From Allacma fusca (taxonomy: Eukaryota > Arthropoda > Collembola > Symphypleona > Sminthuridae): a stretch of DNA of 64,000 bases. Shown piece by piece: positions 9,925-21,140 of the stretch (positions are counted from its first letter, which is position 1; each line of letters starts with the position of its first letter). Below the pieces are notes generated by a model. That model did no database searches and was not told the DNA's origin. It worked only from the letters and a program-made list of their open reading frames with translations. The position numbers and the translations under genes were made by a program. The stretch lies in the NCBI GenBank assembly GCA_947179485.1, contig OX359246.1, positions 34,513,632 to 34,577,631 on the forward strand. Reading direction: 5' to 3'.

Positions 9925-11429
9925 TTAATAGTCTAAAATAACTTGTCTATTCTGATCAATTTCCATTACATTCTGATAATGACTATACACAACAACTTGA
10001 ACAGGTTCGTCCAGTGGTGTCTTGAATCGTAAATTAATCTTAATGCTGCCTCTTCGATTGACTGACAATGCGTCACCTTGGTTTGGTAATAGATGTAGCG
10101 CCACCAAAACATTACCTAAAATTACAATCAAAGATTAAATTTTAAAATGATAGTACATATTGTTTCGTATTCAGGTCATGGGCGAAAGCTTGATAAACCT
10201 TAAATTGAATAAACAAAATAAATAAGTATATTGTTTAGAATAACTAAATATGAGTAATGCCTACCTTCCTTGAAGTTATCTCTGCTTATACCATTGCCTA
10301 AAAGTTCCGAGCCAGCTGTGCTTCGTAGTGATCGCAAGGCTAGCAAGAAATTATCTTGTCCAGCCCCGTTGGCGGTTGTAAAACTAAGAGGAATTATCCT
10401 GTGTTGTATCGTCTCGCCATTCCATTGGAAGGAAATCTCTGATAGATTTTTGTCAACGAAATTAAACGGATCTTTTGTAATGTCGCCCATAAACGCATCT
10501 GCAGATATTATCCCACACACAATTATTTGTGGTATTCTGCCTAGTAAAACTCCTTCGGTTATAATTTGAGACAATCCTTGGGCAATTGAAAACATTCGCA
10601 GGTCCGCATTTACAATGGGGTATTTGCATGTTTTACCCAGACTTAGTTCCCGCCGATGAATATCAACAACTTGTTGCGACACAATTTTTTTGGATACGTA
10701 AAATACAGCTTCATTTATGTCAAACCGGTATGGAGGTCCCAAAATTCCTGGGAGTTTTGAAACGCTTGAGTTTAAACATAGCTATGGTGGTGACCTTCGC
10801 AATACAATGCGAAGTTCACTTGAAGGAGGGAGGTAGCGTAACTGATTGAAAATATTGCAATTCAATCGTCCCAAAAGAGTAAATTGCTGAGAATTTTTTG
10901 CTTTTTCGTATCGAAGTTTAAATCCGTCGTCAGTTAGGGCAAATACCCCTTTTTTAGTATTTGGATACCAAAACTCGTCCTTTAGTCGATTAGATTTATC
11001 TAAATCGCTCGCTGAAAGTAAACGTTGCAAATACGAAACTGTTGAGTAGTGATTGTTTGAATCGGAAATTAAGACACCGTTCAAATAAACTTCCAAGTTA
11101 CTAAACATTGAATGAAAAAAATTTGAACTTGGACATACAATGTCTGTTTCGTCGCAGTTTTTATCATCAGCACGTAACACTCTGCATGTTAACATTAAAA
11201 AACTATCGGAAGGATCAATATATCCCGATGCGTCAGACATAAGGTAAAACTCAATTGGGTTATAAGATTCTTTCGTTGAAACAAGAGGAAAGCAGGGCAT
11301 ATACTCCGAGCTTTGTTGAATGCTGACATCTGTTGGTGGTAATGAAAACAAATTTAATTCAGAACGTAAGGACTGCGTAGATCCTTCAAACACTGTCGGA
11401 CGTTCCTGGGAAATATTATTGGCGTCCAT
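9925..11429 (-). pseudogene. Polinton A major capsid protein (double jelly-roll, F54H12.2-like), one nonsense codon, one intron
   Basis: From ATG 11429 the protein has the family's opening (ELNLFSLPPTDVSI, then YNPIEFYLMSDASGYIDPSD), a FFHSMFSNLEVYLNG segment and LRYLPPSSELRIVL. TAG at 10782-10784 interrupts the frame, which continues unchanged afterwards (GPPYRFDI, then VSQQVVDIHRREL) to 10265. A donor GTAGGC at 10264 and acceptor ATTTTAG before 10115 remove a 149-bp intron in phase, joining NFKEG to NVLVALHLLPN and running to 9925. Alignment with the intact 423-residue Polinton B protein supports both the intron and the single stop. Assignment as major rather than minor capsid protein is by resemblance to the F54H12.2-like family. 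Confidence 0.82.
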
Positions 11430-11445
11430 CTTCGCCCTTTTCTAT

Positions 11446-11823
11446 TTATCTTCGAACACACTTTCGCTTTGCTATTTTCGATCTTCGTTTTCCTGAACCA
11501 ACTTGAATGGTTCTTAACTGACCTCGTTTTCTGTGTGCGGATCTCCTTTTTTTCTTAAGTACTGAACGTTTTCTACCAGCTGTAGTTGCGCTACGCTTCC
11601 TTCTTCGACCACCACCTGACTGCGACTGAGGTAGTTTCCTTTTATGAATTGATTTGCGTCCGTTGCCAGATTTAAGTGGAATAAGATACGATGAACCTTC
11701 GACGCTCAATCCAGCTCTTCCTCCGCCAGTCATGTCAGTCTCTTTAGATTCGTTCCCAATTTTCACGTGAGGGGTCTTAGGTTCAAGGAAGCAAACTTGA
11801 TCGTTACACTCAACTTGACGCAT
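11446..11823 (-). CDS. Basic core protein (adenovirus pVII/pX-like)
   Basis: 125 residues, extremely rich in lysine and arginine in the C-terminal half (GGGRRRKRSATTAGRKRS, then KKKRRSAHRKRGQL), with a GGG stretch that could be a protease site. Such proteins condense DNA inside adenovirus capsids; here that role is inferred from composition and from its place between penton-like and major capsid genes. Polinton B has a lysine-rich equivalent in the same slot (61343-61663). No fold can be recognised. Confidence 0.65.
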   Translation of the reverse strand: MRQVECNDQVCFLEPKTPHVKIGNESKETDMTGGGRAGLSVEGSSYLIPLKSGNGRKSIHKRKLPQSQSGGGRRRKRSATTAGRKRSVLKKKRRSAHRKRGQLRTIQVGSGKRRSKIAKRKCVRR

Positions 11824-11843
11824 GTTTAAAAGTATACATTTAT

Positions 11844-13445
11844 TTAAAACCTAGGCTTAAAATGCAACAAAACACTTGTTTCTGCGTTACTTAAATCCCA
11901 AGGTTGAAAATATTCGTCGACAAAATCAACACGTAAAATTTGCAGTTGTTGACTGTTAACAGGAATAAATGACACTGGATTGAATTCTATTTCAACTTCT
12001 GTATTTTGATCAGTAGACATGGCAATTTCTGCTAGCACTGGAGCAGAGTGATTTTTATAAAATTGATTCTCCACACAATTTAGTAGTACAAGCAACCGCT
12101 TAGATTTGGATTCACCAGGAATGATTTCGTCCTCGCCTTCTTCAATTTCTCTAATAATTTCCTCCTGCACAACAACGTCATGACCGACGGGTATGCGCTT
12201 CCCATTTTTAAACATTGCATCTAATGGTATTTCAAAGTATCTCTTCACAGGAATTGGTAATTCTACGGCAAAATTTCTGGGAACGTCGTTGACAAACATG
12301 TCACCATTTCCATATTGAAATTTTATATCAAATTCAGGAAATTTTTCGTTAATGAATGCATTATTTAACGCTTGCAAAACATCCTTTACGCCCATGGTGG
12401 TCGGTTCTTTCATTGCTATAAACAGTTTATTTGAATATCCAAGTTTAAAGAAAAGCGGATCCTCGGCAGTAATTTTCCGAAATTCGTTTTCATTAAACGC
12501 GGCAATAGATTCCTCTTGTCCAAAAAAACATTTGTCGTGATTAAAACCCAAACAAGCAACAATTGATTGAGGAAGCGTTATATAATCTGTTTTGCGACCA
12601 TCAGGAGTTCCAACAAATATTCGACATTTGTTTTGACTATCAAAGTTGAAATCCACATTAAAGCTAGACTCCAGGAGTCTGATAGTCAGGTTTCGAAAAA
12701 AGTTTTTAAAATTCGTTTCACTGTGTTTATAAAATACTGCAAGACTTTGAAATTGTTGGTCCACTGTTATTATATTCGCTTTGTAGTTGTTTTTAACTGT
12801 TGATATTTGAAATTCGGTTTTAGCTGCAAGTTTCTTGTAAATATCTTCGGATGTAATGTCTTCAGCTGTGTAACTTCCAACTAGGAAGAATTTACGTTTG
12901 AGTCCAATCAGGGTTGCCAAATTTTCCGATATCTCCAGCACATCTTCCGGATCGTCAAGCAATTGGTTTACTGTTACGAGAAATTTGTTTCCTTCTAACG
13001 CGCGTAAATTAAAGCTAACTTTGATTTTACTAGCTTCCAAAGATTTATTAATTCTACTTATAAATTCTGCAAAGCGTTTATCTGAGTTTTGGTACTTTAA
13101 TGTGAACTTTGCTGGAGGTTCATAGTGTAGAAATAATGGACCATGTGGAATTTCCTTATCTGCGCTGATCATTCTGCGAGTGATTCTAGGTCGTAGAATT
13201 TTCTGTACAGTCCTGGTTTTTCGAACAACTTTTGTTTGCGCATGAGGCGAGTACCTTAACCTCCTTAGTCCAACATCATACATTCCCCTCTCCAAATTCA
13301 CAGGGTTCGATAATGAATTTACAATGTTTCCCACAAGTCCTACACCATTGGGATTTGCTTTGTTCGACAGAATGGTATAAAAATTTCGCAAAGCGTTCGG
13401 GTCATTTCGACCGTTATTCAACTTAAATTCGTTGTGCATTGACAT
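11844..13445 (-). CDS. Polinton A minor capsid / penton-like protein
   Basis: 533 residues, open and intronless. Near the N-terminus is LSNPVNLERGMYDVGLRRLRY, the 'parts of a grid, then L..G..EVGL.E..Y' pattern found in Polinton minor capsid proteins. It ends LLHFKPRF, matching the end of the Polinton B protein (LLKFRPRRN). The middle has LPQSIVACLGFNHD, comparable to TIPEELATVLGF in B. Single jelly-roll penton proteins sit at capsid vertices; that assignment is from family and gene order rather than from visible catalytic residues. It starts 29 bp after the integrase stop. Confidence 0.72.
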   Translation of the reverse strand: MSMHNEFKLNNGRNDPNALRNFYTILSNKANPNGVGLVGNIVNSLSNPVNLERGMYDVGLRRLRYSPHAQTKVVRKTRTVQKILRPRITRRMISADKEIPHGPLFLHYEPPAKFTLKYQNSDKRFAEFISRINKSLEASKIKVSFNLRALEGNKFLVTVNQLLDDPEDVLEISENLATLIGLKRKFFLVGSYTAEDITSEDIYKKLAAKTEFQISTVKNNYKANIITVDQQFQSLAVFYKHSETNFKNFFRNLTIRLLESSFNVDFNFDSQNKCRIFVGTPDGRKTDYITLPQSIVACLGFNHDKCFFGQEESIAAFNENEFRKITAEDPLFFKLGYSNKLFIAMKEPTTMGVKDVLQALNNAFINEKFPEFDIKFQYGNGDMFVNDVPRNFAVELPIPVKRYFEIPLDAMFKNGKRIPVGHDVVVQEEIIREIEEGEDEIIPGESKSKRLLVLLNCVENQFYKNHSAPVLAEIAMSTDQNTEVEIEFNPVSFIPVNSQQLQILRVDFVDEYFQPWDLSNAETSVLLHFKPRF

Positions 13446-13474
13446 TATTATTCGGGATTCACTTATTCTTTACT

Positions 13475-14528
13475 TTAAGGAATGTTTTCCGGTTCGAAAA
13501 CTCGCGCCAACTCCAACTCGTTGTCGTAAAACTGACCAGTTATATCTTCCGGTGGGTCTGATGTATCTTTCAACAAATATGTATATGGTATTGTGTCTTG
13601 AACCTTCACAATTCGAAATATTTCCCGAGACCATGACTCAGAGTAACCTATAAAGTAAATTATTATTTGATCTTTGAATGTTAATTGTTATCAAAATCGG
13701 TTGAATAAAATGTACTTTAATGATAATTGTCTACTTACCTTTCTCGAATAGAAGCTTTGCGCGGGAAATACGAACCAAGTCGTTGATTTTAAACTTTGGA
13801 GATTTCCGATTAGAATTGTCCTTTTTCTTCAAATATTTACTGTACATGCGAGACCAAATGTCATACTGGTCGCGAACCTTAACTGCATTGGGTGCACGAC
13901 CCAAAGTGGTATGATACGTGTTGTTATAAGTATCAATAAATTCTTGCAGAACTTTATATAGACGCGGCGAATCGTGTTCTGCCATGTAGCGCTGCAGTTT
14001 GGCAAACAGAGTACGAATAAAACGTTCAACAATTGCAGCTTTTATGTGACTATACACGTAGTATGGTTTAATACCGTTGTCTTTTAAAAAATCGCGCACA
14101 CGCTTTGCGGTAAATTCTTTACCCCGATCCGTGAAAAGAAACATGGGCGTCTGGTCTGCCTCTTTAAAAATTGAACCAAAAGCTTTAATCATTGATTCGC
14201 TATCTTTTGATTTAATCATTCTTGCGTATGCCGTTTTGCTAAAGTTATCAATTACAACAAGTATAAAAGTATTGCAATTATTCCAAGGAGCAATATTGAC
14301 AATATCCTTCAAATCCGCCGACCAAGTTTGATTAATAAAGCTTGTCATTATTTTTCGTCTTTTAAATTTATTACGCACTGGACGATGCAATGCGTATGAA
14401 TTTAGTTTTAATAATTCCTTTTCAATTTCTCGCTTATCCTTCCACTCCTTTCTCTCCTTAATAAACCTACCAATACCCGAAAATGATCCTGTTAATCTTT
14501 GATTTAAATAACTATCTCGAATAGACAT
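13475..14528 (-). CDS. Polinton A retroviral-like integrase, two exons
   Basis: DDE integrase that inserts the element. Exon 1 (14528-13739) has a short zinc-less N-terminus, RPVRNKFKRRKI, the first D in TWSADLKDI, the second in FTDRGKEFT and the E in IKAAIVERFIRT, followed by LGRAPNAVK and KFKINDLVRISR. A consensus donor GTAAGT at 13738 and acceptor TTTATAG before 13647 remove a 91-bp intron in phase. Exon 2 adds the C-terminal DNA-binding tail (GYSESWSREIFRIVKV, then ITGQFYDNELELARVF) that all Polinton integrases carry, ending at 13475. Intact by inspection. In the unspliced frame the protein would stop right after FEKGK, losing this domain. Confidence 0.9.
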
Positions 14529-14685
14529 TTTGGAATGAACTAATTATTGTGAATTCTTAATACTTGTTACAAATATGAACTGGGATGTGTTTAAGGTGAA
14601 ACTAACTTTTAACTGAATGTGTCATGTGTAAAGAACAACTGGGGAAGTGTGTGCAGATAGTTAGTCTCAATCCCCCACATTTACA
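14529..14685. other. Subterminal region of Polinton A
   Basis: Noncoding stretch outside the integrase start. It would hold the integrase promoter, but I see no clear TATA box in it. Confidence 0.3.
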
Positions 14686-14781
14686 AAATATTCAACCCTC
14701 ATCTCTGTCGGGCGTACTCGACCATCCCCGAGTAAATATTCAACCCTCATCTCTGTCGGGCATACTCGGGCATCCCCGAAC
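14686..14781 (+). repeat. Two direct 48-bp repeats at the Polinton A terminus
   Basis: Two adjacent 48-bp units (14686-14733 and 14734-14781) share TATTCAACCCTCATCTCTGT and differ at a few positions after CGGGC. They are GC-richer than the surroundings and contain TACTCG / CCCCGAG partial palindromes. They lie between the integrase and a possible element end near 14,850, so they may be part of the terminal repeat. The opposite end is not in the window to confirm this. Confidence 0.7.
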
Positions 14782-14849
14782 GATACCCGGGTATCGATTG
14801 TGGCCTGAGGGAGAAAACGAAACCGTTGTTCCAATAAAAGGATACTACT

Positions 14850-16339
14850 TATATTAAAATTTATTTTAGTATTTCAGCAAGTTCCAGACTCTTTGAATGC
14901 CTGTTCAGTCTTGCTAAGGCACTTCAAAAACATCCACGGAAACAAATTCAAAATATATCCTTAAATTTATCAAGCCAACTCGAATTTACTTAGGGAAAAA
15001 TGAAAATGCACAGTCAATGTGCACAGCCATCATGCACCTGGCCTCCGCACATGTACAACTCACAATCAGACATGAATGTTTCATGTGTTGGTAAAACCAA
15101 AATACCATACATTTACTTGGAAAGGACCTGTTGCAAACAGATTGGCCGGTACTGAATTTGCGTGGGAGATCAATTAATCGTTGAGTCATTTTAGATAAGT
15201 ACACAGTGTAGTGTTTAAGCGTTGAGGGAGACCTTATTTATGTATATGGGGATGTGGATGATATGAAGGTAGAAGTACAGCTGTAAGGTTGTCTCTCTGT
15301 ATGTGTATCAAGAGCCTGCAAAGGCGGAGATTTGCAGAGTGGATGGGGGCTTGGTATTAGCTTGTACTTTTATGGATGTAAATGTGAGACTTGATGGGGG
15401 AATGGGTCAAGAGGTGAGAAGCTGGAAGGTTGGAGAGGTCGATGAGGAGAGAGGACAAGGAGAGTTGTTTTTGGGATTCAGAGGAGAGAGTATTGTAAGG
15501 TGTGCTCCCCATGAACGGCGTGGTTCCCATTTAAAAAGATAAAAGATCTTATATTTTCAAAAAGTAATTTCCAGTAGTTTCATAAATTGAATTATTCCTT
15601 GAGATCCTATTGGGGAGACTTAGCACAGCATCCCTGTCATCTGGACCACCTCTACAACAGGTTCACGTATTCATGGACAAAAAATGCAAAAACAAGAAAC
15701 TCTTTAATGCCAGAAGTCGTGTGCAAACCCCACATTGTTATTGAATGCTGTTTTCCATTCACACAATAAAATACGTAACACATTAATTGGGACTTCGTGG
15801 GAGAGATTTTATTTAACCATGAGTTTCCCATCGGCTATTACTGTATAGCAGCAGCAGCAATCCTTCGGTGAATTCACTGGTCATGATTATTACCAGTGCT
15901 GGGACCTCTACTCTACTGAAAATAGGTAGAGGTAGAAATAGAGTAGGGGCGTTAATATCAGCAAAATATTAGTAGAGATGTAGAGGTATACAAAAATACT
16001 AGAATAATAGAGGTAGAGGGATATAGTAGGCTAGCATACAGTTAAGTCAGTAGAGGAGCGTTGTTTGGAGTCCAAATTTAGGTACCTGTAATAGAAGTAG
16101 AACAGTACATAATATTCTAATGATAGAGTAGTGCAGTAGTAAGCTTATAGTTACAAGGAATAATTCATAAATTTACCGTTTTCCTGAACATCCAATTTAA
16201 TACACGGAATGACATCTGGTGTCCGTACACCAACCTCAACTTCACTTCATCATAAAGTAACTCATGAACGTGCTTTGTAGCTGCAAATGTAATAGAGGGA
16301 AATTGGAAATACATGCTTTAGTCAAACGTCATTATCACG
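14850..16339. other. Noncoding stretch with TAGAGGTAGAG-rich repeat
   Basis: No supported gene. Short open frames at 15,303-15,542 and 15,587-15,769 lack homology and composition of real genes. From about 15,900 to 16,150 the sequence is a degenerate array of GTAGAGGTAGA / AGAGTAG motifs. A related array occurs at 36,930-37,160, so this is probably a dispersed repeat. Confidence 0.5.
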
Positions 16340-16353
16340 TCGTATTTATGTAC

Positions 16354-16760
16354 ACTTGTAAAAGCCCTGTGCTTCACAGGGTCAAGTACTTGAGAATTGT
16401 AAATAGCTATAGATCCCGTTTCAAGGCCTGTCGAGAAGGCTTAATGTTAATAGCCCGCTTCGCCAGGAAACGTTCCCTCCGGCCCACCAAGGTTCTCTCC
16501 CTAACTGAATATTTGGCTATACACGTGGAATTTAACTATTCGGTTGATTAATTCAATACCAACATTCCATTGTAATTAAATCTTGCTGTTGCATCACTGC
16601 ATTGATGCTTTGCCCCTTAGTAGGATCAGCACAACGTGCTGATCTAACGTGATTTTTATAATTTTATTATAATTTGTATATAGCTCACAATCAGTTGTAC
16701 CATAATAATGTAACTGAAGTCTCCGACACTGAACGCACTGTTTATTTAAAATAGGAAAAA
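16354..16760 (-). repeat. Helitron-like non-autonomous repeat, minus orientation
   Basis: Read on the minus strand this segment carries GGCCCACCAAAG-type core sequence, then CTGGCGAAGCGGGCTATTAA, GCCTTCTCGACAGGCCTTG and a terminal hairpin-like CCCTGTGAAGCACAGGG followed by CTTTTACAAG. A diverged inverted copy lies at about 19,250-19,530 plus 20,030-20,186. The GC-rich hairpin close to a CTAG/CAAG end resembles Helitron 3' ends, and the GCGAAGCGGG box resembles 5' subterminal boxes of related elements. No transposase gene is present. Confidence 0.5.
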
Positions 16761-18329
16761 TGAAAGGAATTCGTATTAGCGCAATATGTTTCACATGCAT
16801 TCGTTTTTAAAACTCATGGTTCCAACAAATCATACCTTATTGCCTAATGATATTTGTAAATGATATAAAGATCAAATGTGGATGTTAAGGTTTGTAATTG
16901 TGAGCAAATAACTTCAGCAATACAGTATTTGAGAAATTATCTGATGTAAATATAAAACGTGTTAAGTACAATACGTAAGTACTTTCAATTCCATTTGATT
17001 TTCCCTAATAGGAATCCCACACTTATGCGTACTTAGTTCAGTCACTAAAATTCTCCTCTCCTCAAATTCTTAAGGTCTGGAAAATTAGAAAGTACATTTA
17101 GTTTGAACGATAGAGCATAGTGACCTTTCGGTCTCGATTTGACAAAATAATCAGATTGAAATTGTAATGCATGGAGCAGGCACTCCGGAACGCCTACAAA
17201 AGGGGGGGACACCTTTTTTTAATTAGTTTCAGTTAATTTGCTAGTGACCCCATGCAAACGTATGTATGTACATATAAGGTTACACGTTATGTTTTGTTAG
17301 CTCCCTTATAAGCATGCAAATTCTGGATCCTCCAATTTTTAAAGATTTTTTGGCTTTAAAAAGAACAAGCTTCTGCAAAAGACGCCAATGCAACCTCATA
17401 CATTACAAACACTAGACACTAGTAAAATTTTATAGATTTTAAATAGAGGTATCACAGAATCATTGCACTTATTGCGAACTAGTTGCTGGAATGGTTCGAT
17501 CTGTTCTTTGATTTTTGATGTTCTCTGGTCTATGCGTAGGACCATTCCGTAAGACATGTTCCACAATTTTGGTCCAAGGAATATTCTCCCATAGATTTAC
17601 GGGTTTAGAAGTACATGTCCTGTTCCATCCGTTGAACCAGAACATTTGGATACAATTTGTGAAGATAATTTCTTTGCAGTAAATGTTTCACGAAACAACG
17701 AATATTAAATGGTAATAATTATTAATATCCAGAAGTAAACTCCTTTGGTTAATAATAATACTCTTGTGTTTTTTCAATATTATCAGCACGAAAAAATCTA
17801 TCGACTGCTCCGACCGAATTTTCCGTTATGCTCCTATTACAGGAATGATATTAACTGTCTGGTCCGTTATTTTGGAACAGATTTATTGGTGTGACATGAA
17901 TTTGGAACAAAGTTATAAGTAAAGGTTTCCAATTTTTCAAACCTTTGATCCAGACCAACAAAATTGGTCTGGTAAGGGGAGGTCAAAATGCTCAGCAAAG
18001 GTAGCGGCAAACAATATTCCAAATTTAACAAGGTCAATAATATCAAAGAATGTCAGATAGAAAGACATCCTCTAATTCCTTGATGACCCGCGTTGCGTTG
18101 ATTTCCTAAGTTACTACTTAAATATCACCTTACCACGCAGTTTCAAACCTGGACGTTCATTGTAATACGGACATAAAATCACTTCAATAAGTTTAAAACC
18201 ATTATCAAGGATGAAAAGGGTTGCTTTAAAAATTCAATTTCGGACTGCAGTATCATGACCCACAACTTTCACAACTCAATTTTGGTAGTGACCTGGATGA
18301 ACCAATCTCCACAAGTATGGAATTTGAGG
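16761..18329. other. Intergenic stretch, nothing recognised
   Basis: About 1.5 kb of AT-rich sequence without a plausible gene, RNA gene or clear repeat. Confidence 0.5.
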
Positions 18330-18545
18330 TTCTCAACGGATCGGATAAAACCGGCTATCCGCGAGTCGGATATCCGAAAATACTGATCAGATGGAAGGTT
18401 CATCCGATCCGATGCCTACTCGAACGGATCGGATCGAATATTAGTCATCCGATAGAAAATACGAGTCGAATCGGATAATTTTAATCGTTAACCGTTCGAA
18501 TCGGTTAATTTCGTCGGATGATCCGCGGATTTCCAAATTTCAATT
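18330..18545. repeat. Degenerate GGATCGGAT array
   Basis: The short motif GGAT/ATCCGA recurs on both strands many times (for example GGATCGGATAAAACC, GAGTCGGATATCC, CGATCCGATGCC). It reads as a decayed simple-sequence array with dyad symmetry. Confidence 0.55.
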
Positions 18546-18954
18546 TGGTTCACAATTCTCAACCTAATCAAATCACTTTTGAGTACCGGCAGCAACAAAC
18601 GATCGAACTCAAGTACTCAAAAGCAAACTTGCTGGGAAGTTTTTAGGTGCTACCCGCCAGTGCAGCTGGGACAATGCGATATGTATATCGCATATTTGTG
18701 GTTACTTGACAGGTTGAAGTATTGAGTGCCTGGCATGGAGATAGAATTGAGTTCCATAACCATGGCACATATGAGTAGAGCATTCGCTGCATGCTTGAAT
18801 ATCAACCCAGACTGAGAGACACGACATTCTGGATTATTATTGACCACTTTCTCTGATTTAAACTTTCGCGGCCTTGGCTTTACAATTCAAACCTTCGCGG
18901 CTTATTTCACGAATTGAAACCTTCCCGGCTTATTTCACTAAATAGGAATCCGGT

Positions 18955-19036
18955 ATGTACTGTATTATTTCACTATATAGCCAAGCAAGTCGGTGGTATA
19001 TACAACAAGCCGAGAAGCACAGCGGGCTGAAAGCTC
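18955..19036 (+). repeat. Inverted partner of the repeat at 21,757-21,836
   Basis: Contains TATTTCACTATATAGCCAAG, then GTCGGTGGTATA, CCGAGAAGCACAGC and GGGCTGAAA. The reverse complement of 21,757-21,836 carries the same blocks in the same order with a few differences, so the two form an inverted pair about 2.8 kb apart. Confidence 0.6.
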
Positions 19037-19249
19037 GGTTACAGAACTAAATAATTTGATAAGAGGAGAATTTTAATGGCTGAACTTAGTTCACATTCGT
19101 GTGGGATTCTTATTAGGAATCTTAGCATCCAGAGTTTTGATCTTTATATCCCTAAAAATATCATTAGGAAGTTAGGATTGATTTGTAGGAACCATGGACT
19201 TTAGTAGCTATAGCAAGTTAAATGTGTTACGCTAATATGAAATCCTTTC

Positions 19250-20186
19250 ATTTTTTCTATTTTAAATAATCAGTGCGTCCAGTGTCTGAGGCTTCAGTTA
19301 CAATATTGCGGTACAACGGATCTATATACAAATTAGAATAACATAAAAAATCATATTTGATCAGCACGTTGTGCTGATCCACTAAGGGGTTAAGCACCAT
19401 ACAGTGATGCAACAGCAAGGTTAAATAACGACATTGGTATTAAATTGATCAAGCGATTTGTTAAATTCCACGTGTATAGCCAAATATTGAGTTGGAGAGA
19501 AAACTTTAGTGGGCCGGAAGCTGTTGCCCCATAATATTTTGAATGAATAAATAAAATAATTATACATAATATATATATTATATATCGTCGCTGAAGAGGC
19601 AAAATGGACTAAGTGCAATTTCGACTAGAAGCAAAATGGTCTACATGCCTTTTTCCTTAAAGGCAAAGCGGAATAGTTGCAAGCTTTCCTGAAAGCAAGA
19701 TGAACTACATGCAGTTTTCACTAAAACCAAAATGGTCTACATGCGTGTATACTTTCATAATGACCATTCTGCTTTAAAGCGAAATTTTATGTAGACCATT
19801 TTGCTTTTAGACGAAATTGTAAGTAGACCATATTGATTTTAAAACTTGATGCATCTATTTCATTTTGCATTTAGTAAAACTGCATGTAGACCATTTTGAT
19901 TTTAATCGAACATGTATGTATTCCATTTTACCTCTTCAGCGACGATATATTATTAATATTATAAATAATATGAATTGCCAACTACCTATATAAAAACGAA
20001 TTGTTAGTCTTACAGTTAATAGTTCACGTCTTATATGAGATTACTTTGCCTGGCGAAGCGGGATATTAATATTAAGCCTTCTCGACAGGCCTTGATACGA
20101 GATCTATTGCCATTTACAATTTTATTATTTACACTATTTATTTACACAAGTAATTGCTCCTGTGCGAAGCACGGGCCTTTTACTAG
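19250..20186 (+). repeat. Helitron-like non-autonomous repeat, plus orientation, interrupted by a MITE
   Basis: The left part (19,250-19,530) is the inverted match of 16,490-16,760 (CCACGTGTATAGCCAAATAT, CAGCACGTTGTGCTGATC). The right part (20,030-20,186) has TTGCCTGGCGAAGCGGGATA, GCCTTCTCGACAGGCCTTGA and the terminal hairpin CCTGTGCGAAGCACGGG followed by CTTTTACTAGT. The CTAG-T end is Helitron-like. The two parts are separated by about 500 bp that includes a MITE at 19,579-19,950. Confidence 0.55.
19579..19950 (+). mobile_element. MITE with 29-bp terminal inverted repeats
   Basis: Ends are ATATATCGTCGCTGAAGAGG on the left and its inverse on the right, continuing to about 29 bp with one mismatch (GGCAAAATGG versus GGTAAAATGG). 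The 372-bp body has no gene. It consists of internal copies of AAAATGGTCTACATGC in both orientations. It is embedded in TA-rich sequence and splits the Helitron-like repeat, so it is younger than that repeat. Confidence 0.75.
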
Positions 20187-20879
20187 TTCTGGATTTAATA
20201 GAGGAAATTGCGCTTGGGAAGTCTACTGGAAGCGTGGAAGCTCAATAGACCTTCCTTTATCAAATCCAAGCCTGTCTGTACACATTTGAAACTACCCGCT
20301 CGAATCATCATAGAGTGCAAGTCACTCAATGCTGTCGACGACATGAGGTTTCTGTCTGACGTCGGCGTCTCAAGACTAAACGAGATAGCGACATGCCCTA
20401 TGCCTTTGCCTTGCTAAACTGTACCATACAAGCCACTAGCCAATCACACCATATCGCACCAGTTATAAGAGATAGCATAGAGTTTATGGCTCTCAATGGC
20501 GTAATCTTACCGTACGCTTACGGTGTAGTTGCTACAGTACTGCTCATTGTTAGTGTAGTTGCCAATCTCTCAAAATCTCTCCAAAAATTAACTGTAGTTT
20601 TCTATTGTAGTGTAATTATAAACTATTGATAAAAAGCTATCCTCCAGTCCACAAATCATTTGATTATACGCAGCATAGAATTCAACTAGAGTTCTACTAC
20701 TGCATTGGGCTTTCAATGTACTTCCCAACTTCCCCATTTCAATCCGAATTAAATATCCTCTATTAATTCCAAACCGACGTGTCTCTCTATGCGTTCATAT
20801 TCCTACCACAACTACGACAAGTGCTGTACTCTGTTGTGCCAGTGCCAGTAGCCAATAAGTATGAATGTGATTGTGTAAG
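20187..20879. other. Intergenic stretch, nothing recognised
   Basis: Short open frames exist here (for example 20,208-20,629) but none shows homology, a domain or splice context that supports a gene. Confidence 0.4.
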
Positions 20880-21140
20880 GACTGATCGGGCAAATATTTG
20901 AGCCCCGAGTTATTTTAGGACGTGATCGGGACAATTATTGCTACCAGGAGTTATTTCAGATTATGATCGGGACAAAGTTTTTTTGGATTGGGCGGAATCG
21001 TCTGCGGGACAAATATTATTGTTCCAAGGTTTTCGGGACAGAGTCTGAATCTCCTACGGAATAACATTTTTTGTTCCGAGGAATTCGGATTGGGACGGAA
21101 TTTTCTGCTGGAGAAATAGAAACCCAAAAACATTTATATA
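20880..21140. repeat. Degenerate GATCGGGACAA array
   Basis: About six imperfect copies of a GATCGGGACAA / ATTCGGGACA motif spaced 30-60 bp apart, mixed with GAGTTATTTTAGG-like segments. No coding potential. Confidence 0.5.

Noticed and set aside
14686-14781. CRISPR-like direct repeats
   Set aside because: Only two adjacent units with no spacers, in a eukaryotic setting.
15303-15542. 79-codon plus-strand open frame
   Set aside because: Composition follows local GA-rich DNA; no homology or context.
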